Assembly: GCA_905221605.1 (NCBI GenBank)
Contig: CAJNDS010002503.1
Location: 62,001-126,000 of the forward strand
Length of the DNA stretch: 64,000 bases
Source: Symbiodinium natans
Taxonomy: Eukaryota > Sar > Dinophyceae > Suessiales > Symbiodiniaceae
Direction of reading: 5' to 3'
The notes below the pieces were generated by a model. That model was given only the letters and a program-made list of their open reading frames with translations. It did not search any database and had not been told where the DNA came from. Positions 1-10,606 of the stretch are shown piece by piece. The translations under genes and the position numbers were made by a program. Numbering within the stretch: the first letter of the stretch is position 1; the number at the start of each line of letters is the position of its first letter.

Positions 1-9
1 GGAGCCAAG
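1..9 (+). CDS. 3' end of an LRR exon (cut by window edge)
   Basis: The first nine bases encode GAK, the same last three residues as in the four complete LRR exons, followed by the same GCCCGGAG intron start. The rest of the exon lies outside the window. Confidence 0.8.
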
Positions 10-223
10 GCCCGGAGTGCTACGGAGTGCTCCGAAGTTAAATCCCGCCAAGCACTCGCAAAGCCCAAGGCCTGGTCCGGGGCCCAAAAGCCCAAAGCCC
101 CGAGCGTTTTTGTCCACAACTTCCGTTCAGACATGTCAGACGGCATCGGAGGGCTTCGGGTTTAGGCTTCAGGGTTTAAGCTCAGGGTTTAGGGTTGAGA
201 GCTTGCAGGTTACAGGGCTTTTT

Positions 224-551
224 CATCCCCTCAGTTTGCGGGGGGTCTTAAATGGTGACCCTTCAGGGTCAGGGAACCAGGGGTCTGAAATGGGTCTTAA
301 AGAGGCATTTTAGACCCCGGCTTGCCATTTCAGACCCCCCTAACCTAGCTAACCTAGAGCCTTGAACGTCGGTGTCGCGCTCTTCGGGCCCGGCTGTCGT
401 CTTATCCTTGTTGCAGATGCAGTCTTTATAGCCAACATTAGCCAACAAAAGGTCTGAAATGGGTTGCCCGGATTATGCCCAGTCCCTGGGAAGTCAGTTA
501 GGGGTCTAAAATGGGCGCCCTAGGCCCCTCCCCTGACAACCTGAGGGGATG
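224..551. mobile_element. Inverted-repeat element, array copy 1
   Basis: 328-bp element with terminal inverted repeats beginning CATCCCCTCAGTTTG on the left and, read inward from the right, CATCCCCTCAGGTTG. It is flanked by a CTTTTT duplication at 218-223 and 552-557. It carries no coding capacity, so it is a MITE-like or introner-like non-autonomous element. Inside are several GGTCTGAAATGG-type motifs in both orientations. The matching position in the last unit (6287-6292) holds a single CTTTTT and no element. Confidence 0.75.
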
Positions 552-1424
552 CTTTTTCTGGGCTCGCACATTTTGTTTAGCGATGGAATCATCGTCTGTT
601 GACTCTGACCAGAAGCACTGTGGTCCATGGAAATAGTCCCGCATATTTCGCGGGACCACCTCGCCCCTCCGCCCACATACTCCACTCGCAGGCAATATGG
701 CAGAAAGAGTACGGTGTACGGGATATTACGGGATGGTGTAGTCGAGGGACTTCGATGACAATCGTATGTACAACTCTAGGGACGATCACGCTTCTTAGAA
801 GGCATCGTCAGGAACTGACATAGCGGAAGCGATAGCCTCCCGGAACGCGCCCCAAGGGAATTGGTGCGCAAAGCTGGTGCAAAGCTAGTTGTGGCACCCG
901 AAAGCGTGTTGAAGGAAGGCTGAGCAGCCTTGAAGACCATCATGTTTCAGAACAGAATTACGCGAAATTGAGCCCGTTGATTGGCAAGTTGCGCCTTCGC
1001 GAAGTCACGATTTGTCCCATGCATAAGCCTGAGATCGCACATTCTTCCACATCGAGGCCTGAAGTGAATTCAGGCCAGAATGCTGCGCTTTACCAGTTTT
1101 GTTGGTGTATTGCTCCTTCATGTTGCTGTAATCCTTCTTCTCATGTGTGCTGCTAAACGTTGCTACTTCGTACTGTAGTTGAGCTTCGTAGACGACGTAT
1201 TGCCTTCGAGTGTAGAATTCTTTTTCAGGTTTGTGACCAGATGTAGCAAGGGCATGGCGTAGATTTGGAATTCTGATTGCAGCAGCAGATCGCTCCCCGG
1301 AATAGCTGGGGGTTCCGGAAGCCCCATACAACAGCCCCTGGCCAGCCCCAAGCCGATATAAAGGCGGCCCCGCGTGCTCCCCCAAAGCCGCCAGCTGCGG
1401 ACCTGCACCATCCCCTCGCCACAG

Positions 1425-1508
1425 GCCTTAGCCGAGGCCCTCAAGACGAACGGCACCGTCACCAGTATCGACCTTCAGAACAACCCGATCGGTGATGAGG
1501 GAGCCAAG
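1425..1508 (+). CDS. LRR exon, copy 2 (28 residues, ribonuclease-inhibitor type)
   Basis: One 84-nt exon encoding a single 28-residue LRR of ribonuclease-inhibitor (NLRC3-like) type. It starts ALAEALKTNG, has the core SIDLQNNPIGDEG and ends GAK. The acceptor is CACAG|G and the donor is GCC AAG|GC, a GC donor of the kind dinoflagellates use often. Both ends are in phase 0. It differs from copy 3 at eleven bases, all between exon bases 31 and 75 and only one of them synonymous; the first 30 bases are identical in all copies. It probably forms part of the N-terminal LRR domain of the Roc-COR gene downstream. Confidence 0.85.
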
Positions 1509-1723
1509 GCCCGGAGTGCTACGGAGTGCTCCGAAGTTAAATTCCCGCCAAGCACTCGCAAAGCCCAAGGCCTGGTCCGGGGCCCAAAAGCCCAAAGCCC
1601 CGGGCGTTTTTGTCCACAACTTCCGTTCAGACATGTCAGACGGCATCGGAGGGCTTCGGGTTTAGGCTTCAGGGTTTAAGCTCAGGGTTTAGGGTTGAGA
1701 GCTTGCAGGTTACAGGGCTTTTT

Positions 1724-2041
1724 CATCCCCTCAGTTTGCGGGGGGTCTTAAATGGTGACCCTTCAGGGTCAGGGAACCAGGGGTCTGAAATGGGTCTTAA
1801 AGAGGCATTTTAGACCCCGGCTTGCCATTTCAGACCCCCTAACCTAGCTAACCTAGAGCCTTAAACGTCGGTGTCCATCGCGCTCTTCGGGCCCGGCTGT
1901 CTTAGCCATGTTGCAGAGGCAGTCTTTATAGCCAACAAAAGGTCTGAAATGGGTTGCCCGGATTATGCCCAGTCCCTGGGAAGTCAGTTAGGGGTCTAAA
2001 ATGGGCGCCCTAGGCCCCTCCCCTGACAACCTGAGGGGATG
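1724..2041. mobile_element. Inverted-repeat element, array copy 2
   Basis: 318-bp copy with the same ends and the same CTTTTT flanks as the element at 224-551; it lacks a short internal duplication present there. Shared position in every unit means it was carried along by array amplification. Confidence 0.75.
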
Positions 2042-2911
2042 CTTTTTCTGGGCTCGCACATTTTGTTTAGCGATGGAATCATCGTCTGTTGACTCTGACC
2101 AGAAGCACTGTGGTCCATGGAAATAGTCGCATATTTCGCGGGACCACCTCGCCCCTCCGCCCACATACTCCACTCGCAGGCAATATGGCAGAAAGAGTAC
2201 GGTGTACGGGATATTACGGGATGGTGTAGTCGAGGGACTTCGATGACAACCGTATGTACAACTCTAGGGACAATCACGCTTCTTAGAAGGCATCGTCAGG
2301 AACTGACATAGCGGAAGCGATGGCCTCCCGGAACGCGCCCCAAGGCCATTGGTGCGCAAAGCTGGTGCAAAGCTAGTTGTGGCACCCGAAAGCGTGTGAA
2401 GGAAGGCTGAGCAGCCTTGAAGACCATCATGTTTCAGAACAGAATTACGCGAAATTGAGCCCGTTGATTGGCAAGTTGCGCCTTCGCGATGTCACGGTTC
2501 GTCCCATGCATAAGCCTGAGATCGCACATTCTTCCACATCGAGGCCTGAAGTGAATTCAGGCCAGAATGCTGCGCTTTACCAGTTTTGTTGGTGTATTGC
2601 TCCTTCATGTTGCTGTAATCCTTCTTCTCATGTGTGCTGCTAAACGTTGCTACTTCGTACTGTAGTTGATCTTCGTAGACGACGTATTGCCTTCGAGTGT
2701 AGAATTCTTTTTCAGGTTTGTGACCAGATGTAGCAAGGGCATGGCGTAGATTTGGAATTCTGATTGCAGCAGCAGATCGCTCCCCGGAATAGCTGGGGGT
2801 TCCGGAAGCCCCATACAACAGCCCCTGGCCAGCCCCAAGCCGATATAAAGGCGGCCCCGCGTGCTCCCCCAAAGCCGCCAGCTGCGGACCTGCACCATCC
2901 CCTCGCCGCAG

Positions 2912-2995
2912 GCCTTAGCCGAGGCCCTCAAGACGAACGGCAGCGTCTCCACAATCTACCTCAATATCAACGAGATCGGTGATGAGGGAGCCAAG
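2912..2995 (+). CDS. LRR exon, copy 3
   Basis: 84-nt phase 0-0 exon encoding one 28-residue LRR with core TIYLNINEIGDEG. It has the same acceptor (GCAG|G) and GC donor as its neighbours. It differs from copy 4 only in two adjacent codons (Asn-Ile here, Ala-Gly there), four substitutions within six bases, all amino-acid changing. These are exposed positions between the conserved Leu and Asn of the LRR strand. Confidence 0.85.
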
Positions 2996-3212
2996 GCCCG
3001 GAGTGCTACGGAGTGCTCCGAAGTTAAATTCCCGCCAAGCACTCGAACAAGGCCCAAGGCCTGGTCCGGGGCCCAAAAGCCCAAAGCCCCGAGCGTTTTT
3101 GTCCACAACTTCCGTTCAGACATGTCAGACGGCATCGGAGGGCTTCGGGTTTAGGCTTCAGGGTTTAAGCTCAGGGTTTAGGGTTGAGAGCTTGCAGGTT
3201 ACAGGGCTTTTT

Positions 3213-3530
3213 CATCCCCTCAGTTTGCGGGGGGTCTTAAATGGTGACCCTTCAGGGTCAGGGAACCAGGGGTCTGAAATGGGTCTTAAAGAGGCATTTT
3301 AGACCCCGGCTTGCCATTTCAGACCCCCTAACCTAGCTAACCTAGAGCCTTAAACGTCGGTGTCCATCGCGCTCTTCGGGCCCGGCTGTCTTAGCCATGT
3401 TGCAGAGGCAGTCTTTATAGCCAACAAAAGGTCTGAAATGGGTTGCCCGGATTATGCCCAGTCCCTGGGAAGTCAGTTAGGGGTCTAAAATGGGCGCCCT
3501 AGGCCCCTCCCCTGACAACCTGAGGGGATG
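3213..3530. mobile_element. Inverted-repeat element, array copy 3
   Basis: 318-bp copy, same terminal repeats and CTTTTT flanks, nearly identical to the copy at 1724-2041. Confidence 0.75.
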
Positions 3531-4401
3531 CTTTTTCTGGGCTCGCACATTTTGTTTAGCGATGGAATCATCGTCTGTTGACTCTGACCAGAAGCACTGT
3601 GGTCCATGGAAATAGTCCCGCATATTTCGCGGGACCACCTCGCCCCTCCGCCCACATACTCCACTCGCAGGCAATATGGCAGAAAGAGTACGGTGTACGG
3701 GATATTACGGGAGGGTGTAGTCGAGGGACTTCGATGACAACCGTATGTACAACTCTAGGGACAATCACGCTTCTTAGAAGGCATCGTCAGGAACTGACAT
3801 AGCGGAAGCGATGGCCTCCCGGAACGCGCCCCAAGGCCATTGGTGCGCAAAGCTGGTGCAAAGCTAGTTGTGGCACCCGAAAGCGTGTGAAGGAAGGCTG
3901 AGCAGCCTTGAAGACCATCATGTTTCAGAACAGAATTACGCGAAATTGAGCCCGTTGATTGGCAAGTTGCGCTTTCGCGATGTCACGGTTCGTCCCATGC
4001 ATAAACCTGAGATCGCACATTCTTCCACATCGAGGCCTGAAGTGAATTCAGGCCAGAATGCTGCGCTTTACCAGTTTTGTTGGTGTATTGCTCCTTCATG
4101 TTGCTGTAATCCTTCTTCTCATGTGTGCTGCTAAACGTTGCTACTTCGTACTGTAGTTGATCTTCGTAGACGACGTATTGCCTTCGAGTGTAGAATTCTT
4201 TTCAGGTTTGTGACCAGATGTAGCAAGGGCATGGCGTAGATTTGGAATTCTGATTGCAGCAGCAGATCGCTCCCCGGAATAGCTGGGGGTTCCGGAAGCC
4301 CCATACAACAGCCCCTGGCCAGCCCCAAGCCGATATAAAGGCGGCCCCGCGTGCTCCCCCAAAGCCGCCAGCTGCGGACCTGCACCATCCCCTCGCCGCA
4401 G

Positions 4402-4485
4402 GCCTTAGCCGAGGCCCTCAAGACGAACGGCAGCGTCTCCACAATCTACCTCGCTGGCAACGAGATCGGTGATGAGGGAGCCAAG
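4402..4485 (+). CDS. LRR exon, copy 4
   Basis: 84-nt phase 0-0 exon encoding one LRR with core TIYLAGNEIGDEG. Everything outside the Ala-Gly pair is identical to copy 3. Acceptor GCAG|G, donor AAG|GC. Confidence 0.85.
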
Positions 4486-4702
4486 GCCCGGAGTGCTACG
4501 GAGTGCTCCGAAGTTAAATTCCCGCCAAGCACTCGAACAAGGCCCAAGGCCTGGTCCGGGGCCCAAAAGCCCAAAGCCCCGAGCGTTTTTGTCCACAACT
4601 TCCGTTCAGACATGTCAGACGGCATCGGAGGGCTTCGGGTTTAGGCTTCAGGGTTTAAGCTCAGGGTTTAGGGTTGAGAGCTTGCAGGTTACAGGGCTTT
4701 TT

Positions 4703-5014
4703 CATCCCCTCAGTTTGCGGGGGGTCTTAAATGGTGACCCTTCAGGGAACCAGGGGTCTGAAATGGGTCTTAAAGAGGCATTTTAGACCCCGGCTTGCCA
4801 TTTCAGACCCCCCTAACCTAACCTAGAGCCTTGAACGTCGGTGTCGCGCTCTTCGGGCCCGGCTGTCGTCTTAGCCATGTTGCAGATGCAGTCTTTATAG
4901 CCAACAAAAGGTCTGAAATGGGTTGCCCGGATTATGCCCAGTCCCTGGGAAGTAGCACAGTTAGGGGTCTAAAATGGGCGCCCTAGGCCCCTCCCCTGAC
5001 AACCTGAGGGGATG
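4703..5014. mobile_element. Inverted-repeat element, array copy 4
   Basis: 312-bp copy with the same ends and flanking CTTTTT. Small internal indels distinguish it from the other copies, including loss of a GGGTCA repeat near 4745 and a few extra bases near 4953. Confidence 0.75.
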
Positions 5015-5849
5015 CTTTTTCTGGGCTCGCACATTTTGTTTAGCGATGGAATCATCGTCTGTTGACTCTGACCAGAAGCACTGTGGTCCATGGAAGTAGT
5101 CCCGCATATTTCGCGGGACCACCTCGCCCCTCCGCCCACATACTCCACTCGCAGGCAATATGGCAGAAAGAGTACGGTGTACGGGATATTACGGGAGGGT
5201 GTAGTCGAGGGACTTCGATGACAACCGTATGTACAACTCTAGGGACAATCACGCTTCTTAGAAGGCATCGTCAGGAACTGACATAGCGGAAGCGATAGCC
5301 TCCCGGAACGCGCCCCAAGGCCATTGGTGCGCAAAGCTGGTGCAAAGCTAGTTGTGGCACCCGAAAGCGTGTGAAGGAAGCCTGAGCAGCCTTGAAGACC
5401 ATCATGTTTCAGAACAGAATTACGCGAAATTGAGCCCGTTGATTGGCAAGTTGCGCCTTCGCGAAGTCACGATTTGTCCCATGCATAAGCCTGAGATCGC
5501 ACATTCTTCCACATCGAGGCCTGAAGTGAATTCAGGCCAGAATGCTGCGCTTTACCAGTTTTGTTGGTGTATTGCTCCTTCATGTTGCTGTAATCCTTCT
5601 TCTCATGTGTGCTGCTAAACGTTGCTACTTCGTACTGTAGTTGATCTTCGTAGACGACGTATTGCCTTCGAGTGTAGAATTCTTTTTCAGGTTTGTGACC
5701 AGATGTAGCAAGGGCATGGCGTAGCTCCCCGGAATAACTGGGGGTTCCGGAAACCCCATACAACCTGGCCAGCCCCAAGCCGATATAAAGGCGGCCCTGA
5801 GTGCTCCCAAAGCCGCCAGCTGCGGACCTGCACCATCCCCTCGCCGCAG

Positions 5850-5933
5850 GCCTTAGCCGAGGCCCTCAAGACGAACGGCAGCGTCTCCACAATCTACCTC
5901 AATAACAACAAGATCGGTGCTGAGGGAGCCAAG
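5850..5933 (+). CDS. LRR exon, copy 5 (last recognisable)
   Basis: 84-nt phase 0-0 exon with core TIYLNNNKIGAEG. Relative to copy 3 it changes Ile to Asn, Glu to Lys and Asp to Ala, again in the exposed part of the repeat. The intron after it has diverged: a ~150-bp replacement at 5991-6142 and no transposon. No further LRR exon was found before the Roc exon at 9101, although a small one could have been missed. Confidence 0.85.
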
Positions 5934-7230
5934 GCCCGGAGTGCTACGGAGTGCTCCGAAGTTAAATTCCCGCCAAGCACTCGAACAAGGCTCGTCGCTT
6001 TCTTGAGGATGCTTGCAGACAGGTAATCGCGTCTATTTCCATGTCCGAGCCCGAAGGCTGGCGTGAAAACGACCTTTCCCTGCTTTCTGATTACGCTTGC
6101 CTTTGTGCAACCTAGACCCGGTCTTGTAGAGATACGTTCTCTGGTCCGGGGCCCAAAAGCCCAAAGCCCCGAGCGTTTTTGTCCACAACTTCCGTTCAGA
6201 CATGTCAGACGGCATCGGAGGGCTTCGGGTTTAGGCTTCAGGGTTTAAGCTCAGGGTTTAGGGTTGAGAGCTTGCAGGTTACAGGGCTTTTTCTGGGCTC
6301 GCACATTTTGTTTAGCGATGGAATCATCGTCTGTGGGCTCGGACCAGAAGCACTGTGGTCCATGGAAATAGTCCCGCATATTTCGCGGGACCACCTCGCC
6401 CCTCCGCCCACATACTCCACTCGCAGGCAATATGGCAGAAAGAGTACGGTGTACGGGAGGGTGTAGTCGAGGGACTTCGATGACAACCGTATGTACAACT
6501 GTAGGGACAATCACACTTCTTAGAAGGCATCGCCAGGAACTGACATAGCGGAAGGGAACGCGCCCCAAGGCCGTTGGTGCGCAAAGCTGGCGCAAAGCTA
6601 CTTGTAGCACCCGAAAGCGTGTGAAGGAAGGCAGAGCAGCCTTGAAGACCATCATGTTTCAGAACAGAATTACGCGAAATTGAGCCCGTTGATTGGCAAG
6701 TTGCGCCTTCGCGATGTCATCGTTTGTCCCATGCATAAGCCTGAGATCGCACATTCTTCCACATCGAGGCCTGAAGTGAAATCAGGGCCAGAGTTCTGCC
6801 AGGAATCCCATTTGAAGCTGCCCTGCCCTGAAAGCGACACCCTCTTTCCTATACAAATCAGGATGGCAGCTCTCTTTGCCAGGGTAACCTCGAAGGTAAC
6901 AGCCAGATCCAAGCCTTCGACGCGAAAATCCCCGGAGCCAAAAGCCCAGCCCCGAGCAGAAAGGTGGCAAATAGAGGGGCGACCCCACAGGAAATTTCCG
7001 CGTATGACTCCCACATACTAAACCCTGGAGAGAGTGGGTCGTAGATGGCTTAGCTACACCAGTTTTCCAGACTTGTGACCCGATGTAGCAACAGCAGAGT
7101 GTAGGCTTCGGATTATTGCTGCAACAGATCGCTTACCGCAATAAGTGGGAGCCCTGCCGGAAAAGCCGGAAAAAGCCTGGGTCCCAGAATCCCGTACCAT
7201 CATCCCTTGCCAGGCCAAAGCCGATATAGC
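5934..7230 (+). repeat. Degenerate sixth array unit, no LRR exon
   Basis: It follows the unit consensus to about 5990, carries unrelated sequence at ~5991-6142, resumes the unit at ~6143, lacks the transposon at 6287-6292, and diverges after ~6780. Patchy similarity returns at 7070-7230, including the GCCGATATA block that normally precedes the LRR exon, but no LRR coding sequence follows. It is the decayed 3' edge of the array, lying in the long intron before the Roc exon. Confidence 0.7.
6287..6292. other. Empty target site of the array element
   Basis: A single CTTTTT, with array-unit sequence continuing directly on both sides (ACAGGG before, CTGGGCTCGC after). In four other units the same place holds ~320 bp between two CTTTTT copies. 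It is either the pre-insertion state or a precise excision. Confidence 0.75.
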
Positions 7231-9100
7231 AAAGGCCTGCGCGACGAATCAGGCGGGCCCTTCTTGAACACCTTTTTCTGTCTGTCATGCTTCGCGCATC
7301 TGGATACAGAGCCAGAAGTGTCTGACAGCAGTGTCGAGCGCCGCAGCACGTGTCGGGCAACCGCGGGTCGGGAAGCAATTCGGTCTGTCGGAAACTGTAC
7401 CATACCATAGCTGTGTGGCCTCACCGTCTGGCCACTACATTTGGGTGGGATCCTGCCGGGCTTCAAGATGTTTCAAGTTTGTGGTCATATGACTATGGTG
7501 ACTATGGCCTGCCCTTCAAGATCATCGATAGGAATCAGACCGAATGCAGAGGGCTCTTTTTGGCATCGGGCATGTGTCATGGGGCATCATGGTGGGAAGT
7601 CACAAAAATCACTGAAATTACAACTTGTGAAATGGGGCTCTGGGCTCAAGTCAAGTCGCGGAGTGCCCAGGACTACGTCCTGATGTTCTCCCTGCCACGT
7701 GTGGCTTACTTTGGCGGTACCAGCTCCATCTTTCTTGGTTCCACATGCAACTCTTTTGGGAGCACTGTACCATACATCGAACAAGCACGGAACCATGGCA
7801 AAATGCGCGCATTTTCCGTATCCATCAGCACAGGTTATTGCAAGACCAAAGCTTCAACATGCCTTTTTGAATTATTTGACTTCGAACGTCCCCACCCTCT
7901 CTGGGTAGAGATACTCTGGGGTTGGGCACTCCAGGGACACTCTGGACAGAAAACTGCTTTTTGATGAAGCACGACGGGGGTTCATCTGGCGACTGCACTT
8001 GGCCCTGTTTCCCCAAACCCCCTTGTGGGCTCAATTTCCGCACAACCTCACGGCTGATGGCGGCCATGGCAACAAACCACCATTTTCCCGTATCATTGTT
8101 CCGTCTGAAAGAGCGTCGGGTGTTCTTCCCCACCCTCGGTGTGGAGGAGTTAGATTTTAAACTCAACTCTTCTCCTCGCCCGGTCTACTCCTCGCTCATC
8201 CATGGAGTGCCCAACCCCAGAGTGTGCCTGGAGTGCCAACCCCAGAGTGTCCCTGGAGCGCCCAACCCCAAACTGTCCCTGGAGTTAGAATGCCTAGCCC
8301 CAGAGTGTATGGGGCACGGAAAAAAAACAGGTGAGTGAGCTGGAGACCTCCAAACTGAGTGTTAAATTGGGTAAGCAAATTCGTGCGCGGCCGGATGTTG
8401 AGGCATGTGAGTTTTGGATGCCACCCTTGAAGTAGATTTTTGAGGCAGCTGCAAACCAGTTTCGTGTGCTTGGCTACATGCTACCTAGCAGGAGCAGAAA
8501 GACAATGAACGCTACTCGGCTGAAGATTTGCAGTAGTTTTTGGGCTATGAATCAGGCATGTGCAGATTCCGCCCTTAAACATAGATGTGTACAGAATCTG
8601 GCACTTCTTTTTGATCAATGTCTGATCATGCTTTTGATTACGTTTTGGGACCGTCTAGGTATGGTGTATGAGAGCACGGTACTGACACTCGCTTATCGAA
8701 GATAAACCTGCTCTAGAAGCTATTTGACTGATTCGGCATTGGATTCGAGGTGTGACCTCCTCCAATTCATTTTGTAAGTGTTCCTCAGTAAGTCTAGATA
8801 ACATTTGGGAGCTTCACAAAGTGGGGCATTTCAGATTAGATATTGTGTTGACAAAGTGGTCCAGCAGGTGATTAGGAATTGTGCTTTCAAGTTTACCTCT
8901 ATAGAACCTGCGATTTCATCTCACCCTTCCATGAACCGAGAACATCCTTATAAAGGGAGAGTGTGAGGGTGGGCAAATAAATTGGAGTTGGAAGGCCGTT
9001 TGTGAGAGCTTTCAACTGCGTGTAGCATAATTTTGTTGGCCATGTATCACGAAGGGCTTGTGCTCGGACAAGGCACTGCCTGCACATGCGGTACAGTAAG
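7231..9100. other. Intron or spacer, no recognised gene
   Basis: An open frame of 204 codons at 7350-7964 resembles no family I know; its composition and lack of splice context do not convince. The stretch holds a ~26-bp minisatellite (8204-8310) and an inverted copy of that motif (7913-7945). It is most simply the intron between the LRR exons and the Roc exon. An unseen phase-adjusting exon is expected somewhere here, since LRR exons end in phase 0 and the Roc exon starts with two bases of a split codon. Confidence 0.45.
8204..8310. repeat. ~26-bp minisatellite, about four degenerate copies
   Basis: Units follow GGAGTGCCCAACCCCAGAG plus TGTCCCT with point changes. A 30-bp inverted copy sits at 7913-7945, with 29 of 30 bases matching 8242-8270, so the two can pair as a ~300-bp-loop hairpin. 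Confidence 0.75.
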
Positions 9101-10558
9101 GTCGCCAACAACTGGAGAAGTGGCAGAAATCGGGCAGGGCTCCGCTGCCAGTGGTCCGCCTTTGCTTCGTCGGCCGGGGTCGCGCCGGAAAGACAACCAC
9201 CATGAGGCAGGTGATGCCGTGGGGGAGTGTCACTTTGTCACTTTTCGAGCTTTTTAGCAAAGACCTCGTGTGGCAATTAGTTCACCAGTCACCAGTCCGC
9301 AGAGTCCATTTCGATGTAGAGTCTCTGTAGTCGCTGATGTGGTAGAGGTCATCTGTATACCGTGTCCCGGGCCTTGTGCCAAGGCGGCTGAGGGGCGAGC
9401 AGCCAAGTCACGAGGAAGTCTCCACACACGGTGTGCACGTCTGGGCCGGACAAGCCCAGGAGCATCTCTCGCATAAGTGGAAGGAGTGCGATGCGCGAAT
9501 GTACGATGAGATTGCCCGTCGTGAGCTGAGGAGGAGGAGGAGGAGCGCCGCGGCAAGCTCCACGGACAAGCAAGAGGCGCTGGTCGAAAGGCAGCCAGCC
9601 CCAGAGTCCCCAGGGATGCCTCCGGAAGAGTCCGAGCCCGCGGATGCGACCTCAGGCGCGACGGCCAAGGCAAGTCAGCCCGATGCCGAGCCGAAGCAAA
9701 ACCTGCCAGAGACCGTGGGACCGCGGATACTGGACGACCTGGCCTTGCAGTCCAGAGGAGAAGGCGAAGATGCAGATCCCGCGCTGCGGCCCAGACTCCA
9801 GTGCTGGGACTTCCCCGGCCAGCAGGCCTACGTCCTCTGCAACCTGCTCTACTTCCACGGCCGCGGCATCTACGTGGTCTTCTGCGACACGAGCTGTGGC
9901 TTGGAGGAGGCGTGGCAGGATCTAAAGTTCTGGTTGTGGGCGGTGGCCCAGTATGCGGTGGACGCTGACGATGGCTACGGTGGCTTGGCCTCAAGATCCT
10001 CGCAGAGCTCTGAGTCGGCCCCCCCAGTCGTGATCGTCGGCACCAAGTGGGCCAGTCGGCATCCAGACTTCGACGAAGAGAAGATGGAGGAGCGCATCGA
10101 CCTCTTGCTTCAACAGCTGCCCCGCCTGAGCCGCCAACTTCAGCGAGTCGGGGACAACCTGGGATGGCTGCATCCGGTGGAGAACTTCTCCGAGAATGCA
10201 GAAGCAGACATCGGGCCCTTGCGAAGCAGTCTCCAGCGGCTCGCGAGCGAAGTCCTCTCGCCCATTCCAGAATGGGAAAGAACGGCGCCGGCAGGTTCTG
10301 CCACGCCACCGCATGTCGGACTGCAGGCAGAGCTACATCCAGCAGCGTGGTTGCTTGCGCACGACCTGCTTTCCGAGCTGGGCGAGTCCTTCGATCTCAA
10401 GGTCGACCCGAATGACCTTGACGCCAGCCTTTCGCATCCGCGCCAAGTCGGCGTAGAGGGGTCGGCCGTGCTGTCACAGGACCTGCAAGGGACCCATGCT
10501 GTGCTCGGGCACCGCTTCGTGGCCCCGGAGTCCGCCCATGTGAGCTGGAAGAGCGGGC

Positions 10559-10606
<48 letters not shown>

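Larger units (their letters stand above)
1..5933 (+). repeat. Tandem array of ~1.49-kb units, one LRR exon per unit
   Basis: Four full units plus the tail of an upstream one. Exon ends fall at 9, 1508, 2995, 4485 and 5933, giving periods of 1499, 1487, 1490 and 1448 bp. Units 1509-2995 and 2996-4485 differ by only about eight small changes across the ~1.4-kb intron, so the array is young or homogenised. Each unit carries a short TTTAGGG-like stretch just after the exon, an inverted-repeat element, and a conserved block before the next exon. The window opens inside an LRR exon, so the array extends upstream. Because each exon is 84 nt and phase 0-0, gain or loss of a unit would add or remove exactly one 28-residue repeat without a frameshift. 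Confidence 0.95.

Noticed and set aside
1351-1370. TATA-like GATATAAAGG before each LRR exon as a promoter
   Set aside because: It lies inside introns at a fixed distance before the exon acceptor in every unit; dinoflagellate promoters are not known to use this motif, and an internal promoter per exon is not supported.
498-5810. Many repeated 60-130-codon frames in each array unit, both strands
   Set aside because: They lie in the intron of the LRR array, overlap each other on both strands, and recur only because the unit is repeated; the transposon copy and indels break them differently.
1-5933. CRISPR-like or prokaryotic repeat array
   Set aside because: Unit length of 1.49 kb, spliced LRR exons and dinoflagellate features exclude it.
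7350-7964. 204-codon frame as a gene
   Set aside because: No recognisable domain, no plausible start or splice context, and it overlaps the inverted minisatellite copy; kept only as a note in the spacer entry.
9254-10309. 351-codon open frame on the minus strand
   Set aside because: It is antisense to the Roc-COR exon; composition is Arg/Ser/Pro-rich shadow translation of GC-rich coding DNA with no family resemblance.
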